DNA from: Dichetophora obliterata
Lineage: Eukaryota; Arthropoda; Insecta; Diptera; Sciomyzidae
Reading direction: 5' to 3'
Length of the DNA: 64,000 nucleotides
NCBI GenBank assembly: GCA_963920525.1
Contig: OY986440.1
Location: 1,488,001 to 1,552,000 of the forward strand
Part shown: piece by piece, positions 21,256-34,980 of the stretch
Layout: each line of letters opens with the position of its first letter
Position numbering within the stretch: position 1 is the first letter of the stretch
Translations under genes and position numbers: made by a program
Notes under the pieces: model-generated
What the model was told of the DNA's origin: nothing
Databases searched by the model: none
Seen by the model: the letters and a program-made list of their open reading frames with translations, nothing else

Positions 21256-22050
21256 GATAAAATTAATTTTGACCTTGAAAAAACACCCCAGATTAAACCG
21301 GATATTTTTTCCATAGCGACTCTCACAAAAGCCACATGGCGGCCATCATTAAAAAATTGTCAACTCTGCGCCTCTCCTAAGCGGCCATTATACTTTTGTG
21401 GAAGGAGGAGGAGCCACAAAAACAGCCAGTGTTGTGCAAAAGTTTATGAGAAGTATAAGTGTTGTGTAAATTTGAAACCAGTTTCAATGCCTTCCTACAC
21501 TCATTACCAATTCCTAGAGAACCCTATGATTTTGAAATTTTATAATTTTGAAATTCTGACGACGGATTCGGATTCAGTGACCCATATTTTGTGTATGATT
21601 TTTTTTTTGCCTTCCCCGAATTCTCAAAACTACAGAAAAAGAAGGTGGCAACCCTATCCACCATCTTGAATTTTAAAATTCTGACTTCAGATTCGAAATC
21701 AGCGACCCCTAAACACTAATAAATGACGTTTAAAATTCTTAAAAAGACATATTATTAGGTGGCAACTCTATTATTTCGAATCTTTATAATTTTGAAATTC
21801 TGACGACGGATTCGGATTCAGTGACCCATATTTTGTGTATGATTTTTTTTTGCCTTCCCCGAATTCTCAAAACTACAGAAAAAGAAGGTGGCAACCCTAT
21901 CCACCATCTTGAATTTTAAAATTCTGACTTCAGATTCGAAATCAGCGACCCCTAAACACTAATAAATGACTACAAACTACAAAAAATAAAGGTGGCAACC
22001 CTATCCACCATCTTGAATTTTAAAATTCTGACCTTAGATTCGAAATCAGC
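21256..22050 (+). repeat. Unit U26, n=1, 795 bp
   Basis: Core GACC/CTCTCAC. Betas GTGTATG-T10, GTGTATG-T9. GGCAACTCT at 21767 in alpha. Confidence 0.95.
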
Positions 22051-22845
22051 GATAAAATTAATTTTGACCTTGAAAAAACACCCCAGATTAAACCGGATAT
22101 TTTTTCCATAGCGACTCTCACAAAAGCCACATGGCGGCCATCATTAAAAAATTGTCAACTCTGCGCCTCTCCTAAGCGGCCATTATACTTTTGTGGAAGG
22201 AGGAGGAGCCACAAAAACAGCCAGTGTTGTGCAAAAGTTTATGAGAAGTATAAGTGTTGTGTAAATTTGAAACCAGTTTCAATGCCTTCCTACACTCATT
22301 ACCAATTCCTAGAGAACCCTATGATTTTGAAATTTTATAATTTTGAAATTCTGACGACGGATTCGGATTCAGTGACCCATATTTTGTGTATGATTTTTTT
22401 TTTGCCTTCCCCGAATTCTCAAAACTACAGAAAAAGAAGGTGGCAACCCTATCCACCATCTTGAATTTTAAAATTCTGACTTCAGATTCGAAATCAGCGA
22501 CCCCTAAACACTAATAAATGACGTTTAAAATTCTTAAAAAGACATATTATTAGGTGGCAACCCTATTATTTCGAATCTTTATAATTTTGAAATTCTGACG
22601 ACGGATTCGGATTCAGTGACCCATATTTTGTGTATGATTTTTTTTTGCCTTCCCCGAATTCTCAAAACTACAGAAAAAGAAGGTGGCAACCCTATCCACC
22701 ATCTTGAATTTTAAAATTCTGACTTCAGATTCGAAATCAGCGACCCCTAAACACTAATAAATGACTACAAACTACAAAAAATAAAGGTGGCAACCCTATC
22801 CACCATCTTGAATTTTAAAATTCTGACCTTAGATTCGAAATCAGC
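22051..22845 (+). repeat. Unit U27, n=1, 795 bp
   Basis: Core GACC/CTCTCAC. Betas GTGTATG-T10, GTGTATG-T9. Confidence 0.95.
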
Positions 22846-23639
22846 GATAAAATTAATTTTGACCTTGAAAAAACACCCCAGATTAAACCGGATATTTTTT
22901 CCATAGCGACTCTCACAAAAGCCACATGGCGGCCATCATTAAAAAATTGTCAACTCTGCGCCTCTCCTAAGCGGCCATTATACTTTTGTGGAAGGAGGAG
23001 GAGCCACAAAAACAGCCAGTGTTGTGCAAAAGTTTATGAGAAGTATAAGTGTTGTGTAAATTTGAAACCAGTTTCAATGCCTTCCTACACTCATTACCAA
23101 TTCCTAGAGAACCCTATGATTTTGAAATTTTATAATTTTGAAATTCTGACGACGGATTCGGATTCAGTGACCCATATTTTGTGTATGATTTTTTTTTGCC
23201 TTCCCCGAATTCTCAAAACTACAGAAAAAGAAGGTGGCAACCCTATCCACCATCTTGAATTTTAAAATTCTGACTTCAGATTCGAAATCAGCGACCCCTA
23301 AACACTAATAAATGACGTTTAAAATTCTTAAAAAGACATATTATTAGGTGGCAACCCTATTATTTCGAATCTTTATAATTTTGAAATTCTGACGACGGAT
23401 TCGGATTCAGTGACCCATATTTTGTGTATGATTTTTTTTTGCCTTCCCCGAATTCTCAAAACTACAGAAAAAGAAGGTGGCAACCCTATCCACCATCTTG
23501 AATTTTAAAATTCTGACTTCAGATTCGAAATCAGCGACCCCTAAACACTAATAAATGACTACAAACTACAAAAAATAAAGGTGGCAACCCTATCCACCAT
23601 CTTGAATTTTAAAATTCTGACCTTAGATTCGAAATCAGC
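22846..23639 (+). repeat. Unit U28, n=1, 794 bp
   Basis: Core GACC/CTCTCAC. Betas GTGTATG-T9, GTGTATG-T9. Confidence 0.95.
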
Positions 23640-24434
23640 GATAAAATTAATTTTGTCCTTGAAAAAACACCCCAGATTAAACCGGATATTTTTTCCATAG
23701 CGACTCTCACAAAAGCCACATGGCGGCCATCATTAAAAAATTGTCAACTCTGCGCCTCTCCTAAGCGGCCATTATACTTTTGTGGAAGGAGGAGGAGCCA
23801 CAAAAACAGCCAGTGTTGTGCAAAAGTTTATGAGAAGTATAAGTGTTGTGTAAATTTGAAACCAGTTTCAATGCCTTCCTACACTCATTACCAATTCCTA
23901 GAGAACCCTATGATTTTGAAATTTTATAATTTTGAAATTCTGACGACGGATTCGGATTCAGTGACCCATATTTTGCGTATGATTTTTTTTTTGCCTTCCC
24001 CGAATTCTCAAAACTACAGAAAAAGAAGGTGGCAACCCTATCCACCATCTTGAATTTTAAAATTCTGACTTCAGATTCGAAATCAGCGACCCCTAAACAC
24101 TAATAAATGACGTTTAAAATTCTTAAAAAGACATATTATTAGGTGGCAACCCTATTATTTCGAATCTTTATAATTTTGAAATTCTGACGACGGATTCGGA
24201 TTCAGTGACCCATATTTTGTGTATGATTTTTTTTTGCCTTCCCCGAATTCTCAAAACTACAGAAAAAGAAGGTGGCAACCCTATCCACCATCTTGAATTT
24301 TAAAATTCTGACTTCAGATTCGAAATCAGCGACCTCTAAACACTAATAAATGACTACAAACTACAAAAAATAAAGGTGGCAACCCTATCCACCATCTTGA
24401 ATTTTAAAATTCTGACCTTAGATTCGAAATCAGC
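23640..24434 (+). repeat. Unit U29, n=1, 795 bp
   Basis: Core GTCC/CTCTCAC. Betas GCGTATG-T10, GTGTATG-T9. Gamma allele CGACCTCT at 24335. Confidence 0.95.
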
Positions 24435-25472
24435 GATAAAATTAATTTTGACCTTGAAAAAACACCCCAGATTAAACCGGATATTTTTTCCATAGCGACT
24501 CTCACAAAAGCCACATGGCGGCCATCATTAAAAAATTGTCAACTCTGCGCCTCTCCTAAGCGGCCATTATACTTTTGTGGAAGGAGGAGGAGCCACAAAA
24601 ACAGCCAGTGTTGTGCAAAAGTTTATGAGAAGTATAAGTGTTGTGTAAATTTGAAACCAGTTTCAATGCCTTCCTACACTCATTACCAATTCCTAGAGAA
24701 CCCTATGATTTTGAAATTTTATAATTTTGAAATTCTGACGACGGATTCGGATTCAGTGACCCATATTTTGCGTATGATTTTTTTTTTGCCTTCCCCGAAT
24801 TCTCAAAACTACAGAAAAAGAAGGTGGCAACCCTATCCACCATCTTGAATTTTAAAATTCTGACTTCAGATTCGAAATCAGCGACCCCTAAACACTAATA
24901 AATGACGTTTAAAATTCTTAAAAAGACATATTATTAGGTGGCAACCCTATTATTTCGAATCTTTATAATTTTGAAATTCTGACGACGGATTCGGATTCAG
25001 TGACCCATATTTTGTGTATGATTTTTTTTTGCCTTCCCCGAATTCTCAAAACTACAGAAAAAGAAGGTGGCAACCCTATCCACCATCTTGAATTTTAAAA
25101 TTCTGACTTCAGATTCGAAATCAGCGACCCCTAAACACTAATAAATGACGTTTAAAATTCTTAAAAAGACATATTATTAGGTGGCAACCCTATTATTTCG
25201 AATCTTTATAATTTTGAAATTCTGACGACGGATTCGGATTCAGTGACCCATATTTTGTGCATGATTTTTTTTTGCCTTCCCCGAATTCTCAAAACTACAG
25301 AAAAAGAAGGTGGCAACCCTATTCACCATCTTGAATTTTAAAATTCTGACTTCAGATTCGAAATCAGCGACCCCTAAACACTAATAAATGACTACAAACT
25401 ACAAAAAATAAAGGTGGCAACCCTATCCACCATCTTGAATTTTAAAATTCTGACCTTAGATTCGAAATCAGC
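24435..25472 (+). repeat. Unit U30, n=2, 1038 bp
   Basis: Core GACC/CTCTCAC. Betas GCGTATG-T10, GTGTATG-T9, GTGCATG-T9 with CTATTCACC. Confidence 0.95.
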
Positions 25473-26267
25473 GATAAAATTAATTTTGTCCTTGAAAAAA
25501 CACCCCAGATTAAACCGGATATTTTTTCCATAGCGACTCTCACAAAAGCCACATGGCGGCCATCATTAAAAAATTGTCAACTCTGCGCCTCTCCTAAGCG
25601 GCCATTATACTTTTGTGGAAGGAGGAGGAGCCACAAAAACAGCCAGTGTTGTGCAAAAGTTTATGAGAAGTATAAGTGTTGTGTAAATTTGAAACCAGTT
25701 TCAATGCCTTCCTACACTCATTACCAATTCCTAGAGAACCCTATGATTTTGAAATTTTATAATTTTGAAATTCTGACGACGGATTCGGATTCAGTGACCC
25801 ATATTTTGCGTATGATTTTTTTTTTGCCTTCCCCGAATTCTCAAAACTACAGAAAAAGAAGGTGGCAACCCTATCCACCATCTTGAATTTTAAAATTCTG
25901 ACTTCAGATTCGAAATCAGCGACCCCTAAACACTAATAAATGACGTTTAAAATTCTTAAAAAGACATATTATTAGGTGGCAACCCTATTATTTCGAATCT
26001 TTATAATTTTGAAATTCTGACGACGGATTCGGATTCAGTGACCCATATTTTGTGTATGATTTTTTTTTGCCTTCCCCGAATTCTCAAAACTACAGAAAAA
26101 TAAGGTGGCAACCCTATCCACCATCTTGAATTTTAAAATTCTGACTTCAGATTCGAAATCAGCGACCCCTAAACACTAATAAATGACTACAAACTACAAA
26201 AAATAAAGGTGGCAACCCTATCCACCATCTTGAATTTTAAAATTCTGACCTTAGATTCGAAATCAGC
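25473..26267 (+). repeat. Unit U31, n=1, 795 bp
   Basis: Core GTCC/CTCTCAC. Betas GCGTATG-T10, GTGTATG-T9 TAAGG. The TAAGG beta marks the change from block A to block C type sequence. Confidence 0.95.
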
Positions 26268-27062
26268 GATAAAATTAATTTTGACCTTGAAAAAACACCC
26301 CAGATTAAACCGGATATTTTTTCCATAGCGACTCTTACAAAAGCCACATGGCGGCCATCATTAAAAAATTGTCAACTCTGCGCCTCTCCTAAGCGGCCAT
26401 TATACTTTTGTGGAAGGAGGAGGAGCCACAAAAACAGCCAGTGTTGTGCAAAAGTTTATGAGAAGTATAAGTGTTGTGTAAATTTGAAACCAGTTTCAAT
26501 GCCTTCCTACACTCATTACCAATTCCTAGAGAACCCTATGATTTTGAAATTTTATAATTTTGAAATTCTGACGACGGATTCGGATTCAGTGACCCATATT
26601 TTGCATATGATTTTTTTTTTGCCTTCCCCGAATTCTCAAAACTACAGAAAAAGAAGGTGGCAACCCTATCCACCATCTTGAATTTTAAAATTCTGACTTC
26701 AGATTCGAAATCAGCGACCCCTAAACACTAATAAATGACGTTTAAAATTCTTAAAAAGACATATTATTAGGTGGCAACCCTATTATTTCGAATCTTTATA
26801 ATTTTGAAATTCTGACGACGGATTCGGATTCAGTGACCCATATTTTGCATATGATTTTTTTTTGCCTTCCCCGAATTCTCAAAACTACAGAAAAATAAGG
26901 TGGCAACCCTATCCACCATCTTGAATTTTAAAATTCTGACTTCAGATTCGAAATCAGCGACCCCTAAACACTAATAAATGACTACAAACTACAAAAAATA
27001 AAGGTGGCAACCCTATCCACCATCTTGAATTTTAAAATTCTGACCTTAGATTCGAAATCAGC
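26268..27062 (+). repeat. Unit U32, n=1, 795 bp
   Basis: Core GACC/CTCTTAC. Betas GCATATG-T10, GCATATG-T9 TAAGG, as in U42 and (apart from the short K) U9. Its tail matches the partial unit at the window start. Confidence 0.95.
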
Positions 27063-28100
27063 GATAAAATTAATTTTGTCCTTGAAAAAACACCCCAGAT
27101 TAAACCGGATATTTTTTCCATAGCGACTCTCACAAAAGCCACATGGCGGCCATCATTAAAAAATTGTCAACTCTGCGCCTCTCCTAAGCGGCCATTATAC
27201 TTTTGTGGAAGGAGGAGGAGCCACAAAAACAGCCAGTGTTGTGCAAAAGTTTATGAGAAGTATAAGTGTTGTGTAAATTTGAAACCAGTTTCAATGCCTT
27301 CCTACACTCATTACCAATTCCTAGAGAACCCTATGATTTTGAAATTTTATAATTTTGAAATTCTGACGACGGATTCGGATTCAGTGACCCATATTTTGCG
27401 TATGATTTTTTTTTTGCCTTCCCCGAATTCTCAAAACTACAGAAAAAGAAGGTGGCAACCCTATCCACCATCTTGAATTTTAAAATTCTGACTTCAGATT
27501 CGAAATCAGCGACCCCTAAACACTAATAAATGACGTTTAAAATTCTTAAAAAGACATATTATTAGGTGGCAACCCTATTATTTCGAATCTTTATAATTTT
27601 GAAATTCTGACGACGGATTCGGATTCAGTGACCCATATTTTGTGTATGATTTTTTTTTGCCTTCCCCGAATTCTCAAAACTACAGAAAAAGAAGGTGGCA
27701 ACCCTATCCACCATCTTGAATTTTAAAATTCTGACTTCAGATTCGAAATCAGCGACCCCTAAACACTAATAAATGACGTTTAAAATTCTTAAAAAGACAT
27801 ATTATTAGGTGGCAACCCTATTATTTCGAATCTTTATAATTTTGAAATTCTGACGACGGATTCGGATTCAGTGACCCATATTTTGTGCATGATTTTTTTT
27901 TGCCTTCCCCGAATTCTCAAAACTACAGAAAAAGAAGGTGGCAACCCTATTCACCATCTTGAATTTTAAAATTCTGACTTCAGATTCGAAATCAGCGACC
28001 CCTAAACACTAATAAATGACTACAAACTACAAAAAATAAAGGTGGCAACCCTATCCACCATCTTGAATTTTAAAATTCTGACCTTAGATTCGAAATCAGC
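27063..28100 (+). repeat. Unit U33, n=2, 1038 bp
   Basis: Core GTCC/CTCTCAC. Betas GCGTATG-T10, GTGTATG-T9, GTGCATG-T9 with CTATTCACC. Matches U1 without its private change. Confidence 0.95.
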
Positions 28101-28791
28101 GATAAAATTAATTTTGTCCTTGAAAAAACACCCCAGATTAAACCGGATATTTTTTCCATAGCGACTCTCACAAAAGCCACATGGCGGCCATCATTAAAAA
28201 ATTGTCAACTCTGCGCCTCTCCTAAGCGGCCATTATACTTTTGTGGAAGGAGGAGGAGCCACAAAAACAGCCAGTGTTGTGCAAAAGTTTATGAGAAGTA
28301 TAAGTGTTGTGTAAATTTGAAACCAGTTTCAATGCCTTCCTACACTCATTACCAATTCCTAGAGAACCCTATGATTTTGAAATTTTATAATTTTGAAATT
28401 CTGACGACGGATTCGGATTCAGTGACCCATATTTTGCGTATGATTTTTTTTTTGCCTTCCCCGAATTCTCAAAACTACAGAAAAAGAAGGTGGCAACCCT
28501 ATCCACCATCTTGAATTTTAAAATTCTGACTTCAGATTCGAAATCAGCGACCCCTAAACACTAATAAATGACGTTTAAAATTCTTAAAAAGACATATTAT
28601 TAGGTGGCAACCCTATTATTTCGAATCTTTATAATTTTGAAATTCTGACGACGGATTCGGATTCAGTGACCCATATTTTGTGTATGATTTTTTTTTGCCT
28701 TCCCCGAATTCTCAAAACTACAGAAAAATAAGGTGGCAACCCTATCCACCATCTTGAATTTTAAAATTCTGACCTTAGATTCGAAATCAGC
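28101..28791 (+). repeat. Unit U34, gamma-less, 691 bp
   Basis: Core GTCC/CTCTCAC. Betas GCGTATG-T10, GTGTATG-T9 TAAGG, then delta. Matches U2. Confidence 0.95.
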
Positions 28792-29586
28792 GATAAAATT
28801 AATTTTGACCTTGAAAAAACACCCCAGATTAAACCGGATATTTTTTCCATAGCGACTCTTACAAAAGCCACATGGCGGCCATCATTAAAAAATTGTCAAC
28901 TCTGCGCCTCTCCTAAGCGGCCATTATACTTTTGTGGAAGGAGGAGGAGCCACAAAAACAGCCAGTGTTGTGCAAAAGTTTATGAGAAGTATAAGTGTTG
29001 TGTAAATTTGAAACCAGTTTCAATGCCTTCCTACACTCATTACCAATTCCTAGAGAACCCTATGATTTTGAAATTTTATAATTTTGAAATTCTGACGACG
29101 GATTCGGATTCAGTGACCCATATTTTGTGTATGATTTTTTTTTTGCCTTCCCCGAATTCTCAAAACTACAGAAAAAGAAGGTGGCAACCCTATCCACCAT
29201 CTTGAATTTTAAAATTCTGACTTCAGATTCGAAATCAGCGACCCCTAAACACTAATAAATGACGTTTAAAATTCTTAAAAAGACATATTATTAGGTGGCA
29301 ACCCTATTATTTCGAATCTTTATAATTTTGAAATTCTGACGACGGATTCGGATTCAGTGACCCATATTTTGCATATGATTTTTTTTTGCCTTCCCCGAAT
29401 TCTCAAAACTACAGAAAAATAAGGTGGCAACCCTATCCACCATCTTGAATTTTAAAATTCTGACTTCAGATTCGAAATCAGCGACCCCTAAACACTAATA
29501 AATGACTACAAACTACAAAAAATAAAGGTGGCAACCCTATCCACCATCTTGAATTTTAAAATTCTGACCTTAGATTCGAAATCAGC
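28792..29586 (+). repeat. Unit U35, n=1, 795 bp
   Basis: Core GACC/CTCTTAC. Betas GTGTATG-T10, GCATATG-T9 TAAGG. Confidence 0.95.
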
Positions 29587-30380
29587 GATAAAATTAATTT
29601 TGTCCTTGAAAAAACACCCCAGATTAAACCGGATATTTTTTCCATAGCGACTCTCACAAAAGCCACATGGCGGCCATCATTAAAAAATTGTCAACTCTGC
29701 GCCTCTCCTAAGCGGCCATTATACTTTTGTGGAAGGAGGAGGAGCCACAAAAACAGCCAGTGTTGTGCAAAAGTTTATGAGAAGTATAAGTGTTGTGTAA
29801 ATTTGAAACCAGTTTCAATGCCTTCCTACACTCATTACCAATTCCTAGAGAACCCTATGATTTTGAAATTTTATAATTTTGAAATTCTGACGACGGATTC
29901 GGATTCAGTGACCCATATTTTGCGTATGATTTTTTTTTTGCCTTCCCCGAATTCTCAAAACTACAGAAAAAGAAGGTGGCAACCCTATCCACCATCTTGA
30001 ATTTTAAAATTCTGACTTCAGATTCGAAATCAGCGACCCCTAAACACTAATAAATGACGTTTAAAATTCTTAAAAAGACATATTATTAGGTGGCAACCCT
30101 ATTATTTCGAATCTTTATAATTTTGAAATTCTGACGACGGATTCGGATTCAGTGACCCATATTTTGTGTATGATTTTTTTTGCCTTCCCCGAATTCTCAA
30201 AACTACAGAAAAAGAAGGTGGCAACCCTATCCACCATCTTGAATTTTAAAATTCTGACTTCAGATTCGAAATCAGCGACCCCTAAACACTAATAAATGAC
30301 TACAAACTACAAAAAATAAAGGTGGCAACCCTATCCACCATCTTGAATTTTAAAATTCTGACCTTAGATTCGAAATCAGC
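29587..30380 (+). repeat. Unit U36, n=1, 794 bp (extra unit)
   Basis: Core GTCC/CTCTCAC. Betas GCGTATG-T10, GTGTATG-T8. Absent from block C copy 1 at this place; its profile equals U5, U38 and U43, so it is a whole-unit gain here or loss there. Confidence 0.93.
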
Positions 30381-31419
30381 GATAAAATTAATTTTGACCT
30401 TGAAAAAACACCCCAGATTAAACCGGATATTTTTTCCATAGCGACTCTCACAAAAGCCACATGGCGGCCATCATTAAAAAATTGTCAACTCTGCGCCTCT
30501 CCTAAGCGGCCATTATACTTTTGTGGAAGGAGGAGGAGCCACAAAAACAGCCAGTGTTGTGCAAAAGTTTATGAGAAGTATAAGTGTTGTGTAAATTTGA
30601 AACCAGTTTCAATGCCTTCCTACACTCATTACCAATTCCTAGAGAACCCTATGATTTTGAAATTTTATAATTTTGAAATTCTGACGACGGATTCGGATTC
30701 AGTGACCCATATTTTGCGTATGATTTTTTTTTTGCCTTCCCCGAATTCTCAAAACTACAGAAAAAGAAGGTGGCAACCCTATCCACCATCTTGAATTTTA
30801 AAATTCTGACTTCAGATTCGAAATCAGCGACCCCTAAACACTAATAAATGACGTTTAAAATTCTTAAAAAGACATATTATTAGGTGGCAACCCTATTATT
30901 TCGAATCTTTATAATTTTGAAATTCTGACAACGGATTCGGATTCAGTGACCCATATTTTGTGTATGATTTTTTTTTGCCTTCCCCGAATTCTCAAAACTA
31001 CAGAAAAAGAAGGTGGCAACCCTATCCACCATCTTGAATTTTAAAATTCTGACTTCAGATTCGAAATCAGCGACCCCTAAACACTAATAAATGACGTTTA
31101 AAATTCTTAAAAAGACATATTATTAGGTGGCAACCCTATTATTTCGAATCTTTATAATTTTGAAATTCTGACGACGGATTCGGATTCAGTGACCCATATT
31201 TTGTGTATGATTTTTTTTTTGCCTTCCCCGAATTCTCAAAACTACAGAAAAAGAAGGTGGCAACCCTATCCACCATCTTGAATTTTAAAATTCTGACTTC
31301 AGATTCGAAATCAGCGACCCCTAAACACTAATAAATGACTACAAACTACAAAAAATAAAGGTGGCAACCCTATCCACCATCTTGAATTTTAAAATTCTGA
31401 CCTTAGATTCGAAATCAGC
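30381..31419 (+). repeat. Unit U37, n=2, 1039 bp
   Basis: Core GACC/CTCTCAC. Betas GCGTATG-T10, GTGTATG-T9 with GACAACGG, GTGTATG-T10. U4 has GCATATG in the third beta and a GTCC core. Confidence 0.95.
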
Positions 31420-32213
31420 GATAAAATTAATTTTGTCCTTGAAAAAACACCCCAGATTAAACCGGATATTTTTTCCATAGCGACTCTCACAAAAGCCACA
31501 TGGCGGCCATCATTAAAAAATTGTCAACTCTGCGCCTCTCCTAAGCGGCCATTATACTTTTGTGGAAGGAGGAGGAGCCACAAAAACAGCCAGTGTTGTG
31601 CAAAAGTTTATGAGAAGTATAAGTGTTGTGTAAATTTGAAACCAGTTTCAATGCCTTCCTACACTCATTACCAATTCCTAGAGAACCCTATGATTTTGAA
31701 ATTTTATAATTTTGAAATTCTGACGACGGATTCGGATTCAGTGACCCATATTTTGCGTATGATTTTTTTTTTGCCTTCCCCGAATTCTCAAAACTACAGA
31801 AAAAGAAGGTGGCAACCCTATCCACCATCTTGAATTTTAAAATTCTGACTTCAGATTCGAAATCAGCGACCCCTAAACACTAATAAATGACGTTTAAAAT
31901 TCTTAAAAAGACATATTATTAGGTGGCAACCCTATTATTTCGAATCTTTATAATTTTGAAATTCTGACGACGGATTCGGATTCAGTGACCCATATTTTGT
32001 GTATGATTTTTTTTGCCTTCCCCGAATTCTCAAAACTACAGAAAAAGAAGGTGGCAACCCTATCCACCATCTTGAATTTTAAAATTCTGACTTCAGATTC
32101 GAAATCAGCGACCCCTAAACACTAATAAATGACTACAAACTACAAAAAATAAAGGTGGCAACCCTATCCACCATCTTGAATTTTAAAATTCTGACCTTAG
32201 ATTCGAAATCAGC
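31420..32213 (+). repeat. Unit U38, n=1, 794 bp
   Basis: Core GTCC/CTCTCAC. Betas GCGTATG-T10, GTGTATG-T8. Confidence 0.95.
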
Positions 32214-33251
32214 GATAAAATTAATTTTTACCTTGAAAAAACACCCCAGATTAAACCGGATATTTTTTCCATAGCGACTCTCACAAAAGCCACATGGCGG
32301 CCATCATTAAAAAATTGTCAACTCTGCGCCTCTCCTAAGCGGCCATTATACTTTTGTGGAAGGAGGAGGAGCCACAAAAACAGCCAGTGTTGTGCAAAAG
32401 TTTATGAGAAGTATAAGTGTTGTGTAAATTTGAAACCAGTTTCAATGCCTTCCTACACTCATTACCAATTCCTAGAGAACCCTATGATTTTGAAATTTTA
32501 TAATTTTGAAATTCTGACGACGGATTCGGATTCAGTGACCCATATTTTGTGTATGATTTTTTTTTTGCCTTCCCCGAATTCTCAAAACTACAGAAAAAGA
32601 AGGTGGCAACCCTATCCACCATCTTGAATTTTAAAATTCTGACTTCAGATTCGAAATCAGCGACCCCTAAACACTAATAAATGACGTTTAAAATTCTTAA
32701 AAAGACATATTATTAGGTGGCAACCCTATTATTTCGAATCTTTATAATTTTGAAATTCTGACAACGGATTCGGATTCAGTGACCCATATTTTGTGTATGA
32801 TTTTTTTTTGCCTTCCCCGAATTCTCAAAACTACAGAAAAAGAAGGTGGCAACCCTATCCACCATCTTGAATTTTAAAATTCTGACTTCAGATTCGAAAT
32901 CAGCGACCCCTAAACACTAATAAATGACGTTTAAAATTCTTAAAAAGACATATTATTAGGTGGCAACCCTATTATTTCGAATCTTTATAATTTTGAAATT
33001 CTGACGACGGATTCGGATTCAGTGACCCATATTTTGTGTATGATTTTTTTTTGCCTTCCCCGAATTCTCAAAACTACAGAAAAATAAGGTGGCAACCCTA
33101 TCCACCATCTTGAATTTTAAAATTCTGACTTCAGATTCGAAATCAGCGACCCCTAAACACTAATAAATGACTACAAACTACAAAAAATAAAGGTGGCAAC
33201 CCTATCCACCATCTTGAATTTTAAAATTCTGACCTTAGATTCGAAATCAGC
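32214..33251 (+). repeat. Unit U39, n=2, 1038 bp
   Basis: Core TACC (private G-to-T at 32229)/CTCTCAC. Betas GTGTATG-T10, GTGTATG-T9 with GACAACGG, GTGTATG-T9 TAAGG. Otherwise like U6. Confidence 0.95.
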
Positions 33252-34289
33252 GATAAAATTAATTTTGTCCTTGAAAAAACACCCCAGATTAAACCGGATA
33301 TTTTTTCCATAGCGACTCTCACAAAAGCCACATGGCGGCCATCATTAAAAAATTGTCAACTCTGCGCCTCTCCTAAGCGGCCATTATACTTTTGTGGAAG
33401 GAGGAGGAGCCACAAAAACAGCCAGTGTTGTGCAAAAGTTTATGAGAAGTATAAGTGTTGTGTAAATTTGAAACCAGTTTCAATGCCTTCCTACACTCAT
33501 TACCAATTCCTAGAGAACCCTATGATTTTGAAATTTTATAATTTTGAAATTTTGACGACGGATTCGGATTCAGTGACCCATATTTTGCGTATGATTTTTT
33601 TTTTGCCTTCCCCGAATTCTCAAAACTACAGAAAAAGAAGGTGGCAACCCTATCCACCATCTTGAATTTTAAAATTCTGACTTCAGATTCGAAATCAGCG
33701 ACCCCTAAACACTAATAAATGACGTTTAAAATTCTTAAAAAGACATATTATTAGGTGGCAACCCTATTATTTCGAATCTTTATAATTTTGAAATTCTGAC
33801 GACGGATTCGGATTCAGTGACCCATATTTTGTGTATGATTTTTTTTTGCCTTCCCCGAATTCTCAAAACTACAGAAAAAGAAGGTGGCAACCCTATCCAC
33901 CATCTTGAATTTTAAAATTTTGACTTCAGATTCGAAATCAGCGACCCCTAAACACTAATAAATGACGTTTAAAATTCTTAAAAAGACATATTATTAGGTG
34001 GCAACCCTATTATTTCGAATCTTTATAATTTTGAAATTCTGACGACGGATTCGGATTCAGTGACCCATATTTTGTGCATGATTTTTTTTTGCCTTCCCCG
34101 AATTCTCAAAACTACAGAAAAAGAAGGTGGCAACCCTATTCACCATCTTGAATTTTAAAATTCTGACTTCAGATTCGAAATCAGCGACCCCTAAACACTA
34201 ATAAATGACTACAAACTACAAAAAATAAAGGTGGCAACCCTATCCACCATCTTGAATTTTAAAATTCTGACCTTAGATTCGAAATCAGC
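33252..34289 (+). repeat. Unit U40, n=2, 1038 bp
   Basis: Core GTCC/CTCTCAC. Betas GCGTATG-T10, GTGTATG-T9, GTGCATG-T9 with CTATTCACC. Two private C-to-T changes, at 33552 (end of K) and 33920 (breaks a 14-bp palindrome). Confidence 0.95.
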
Positions 34290-34980
34290 GATAAAATTAA
34301 TTTTGTCCTTGAAAAAACACCCCAGATTAAACCGGATATTTTTTCCATAGCGACTCTCACAAAAGCCACATGGCGGCCATCATTAAAAAATTGTCAACTC
34401 TGCGCCTCTCCTAAGCGGCCATTATACTTTTGTGGAAGGAGGAGGAGCCACAAAAACAGCCAGTGTTGTGCAAAAGTTTATGAGAAGTATAAGTGTTGTG
34501 TAAATTTGAAACCAGTTTCAATGCCTTCCTACACTCATTACCAATTCCTAGAGAACCCTATGATTTTGAAATTTTATAATTTTGAAATTCTGACGACGGA
34601 TTCGGATTCAGTGACCCATATTTTGTGTATGATTTTTTTTTTGCCTTCCCCGAATTCTCAAAACTACAGAAAAAGAAGGTGGCAACCCTATCCACCATCT
34701 TGAATTTTAAAATTCTGACTTCAGATTCGAAATCAGCGACCCCTAAACACTAATAAATGACGTTTAAAATTCTTAAAAAGACATATTATTAGGTGGCAAC
34801 CCTATTATTTCGAATCTTTATAATTTTGAAATTCTGACGACGGATTCGGATTCAGTGACCCATATTTTGTGTATGATTTTTTTTTGCCTTCCCCGAATTC
34901 TCAAAACTACAGAAAAATAAGGTGGCAACCCTATCCACCATCTTGAATTTTAAAATTCTGACCTTAGATTCGAAATCAGC
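34290..34980 (+). repeat. Unit U41, gamma-less, 691 bp
   Basis: Core GTCC/CTCTCAC. Betas GTGTATG-T10, GTGTATG-T9 TAAGG, then delta. Confidence 0.95.

Larger units (their letters stand above)
18871..26267 (+). repeat. Block A copy 2 (U23-U31), 7397 bp
   Basis: Direct tandem copy of U14-U22, every unit start displaced by exactly 7397 bp. Markers GGCAACTCT at 21767 and CGACCTCT at 24335 match copy 1. Differences seen: second tag of U24 (GTGCATG), first tag of U27 and TAAGG in U31. Confidence 0.92.
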
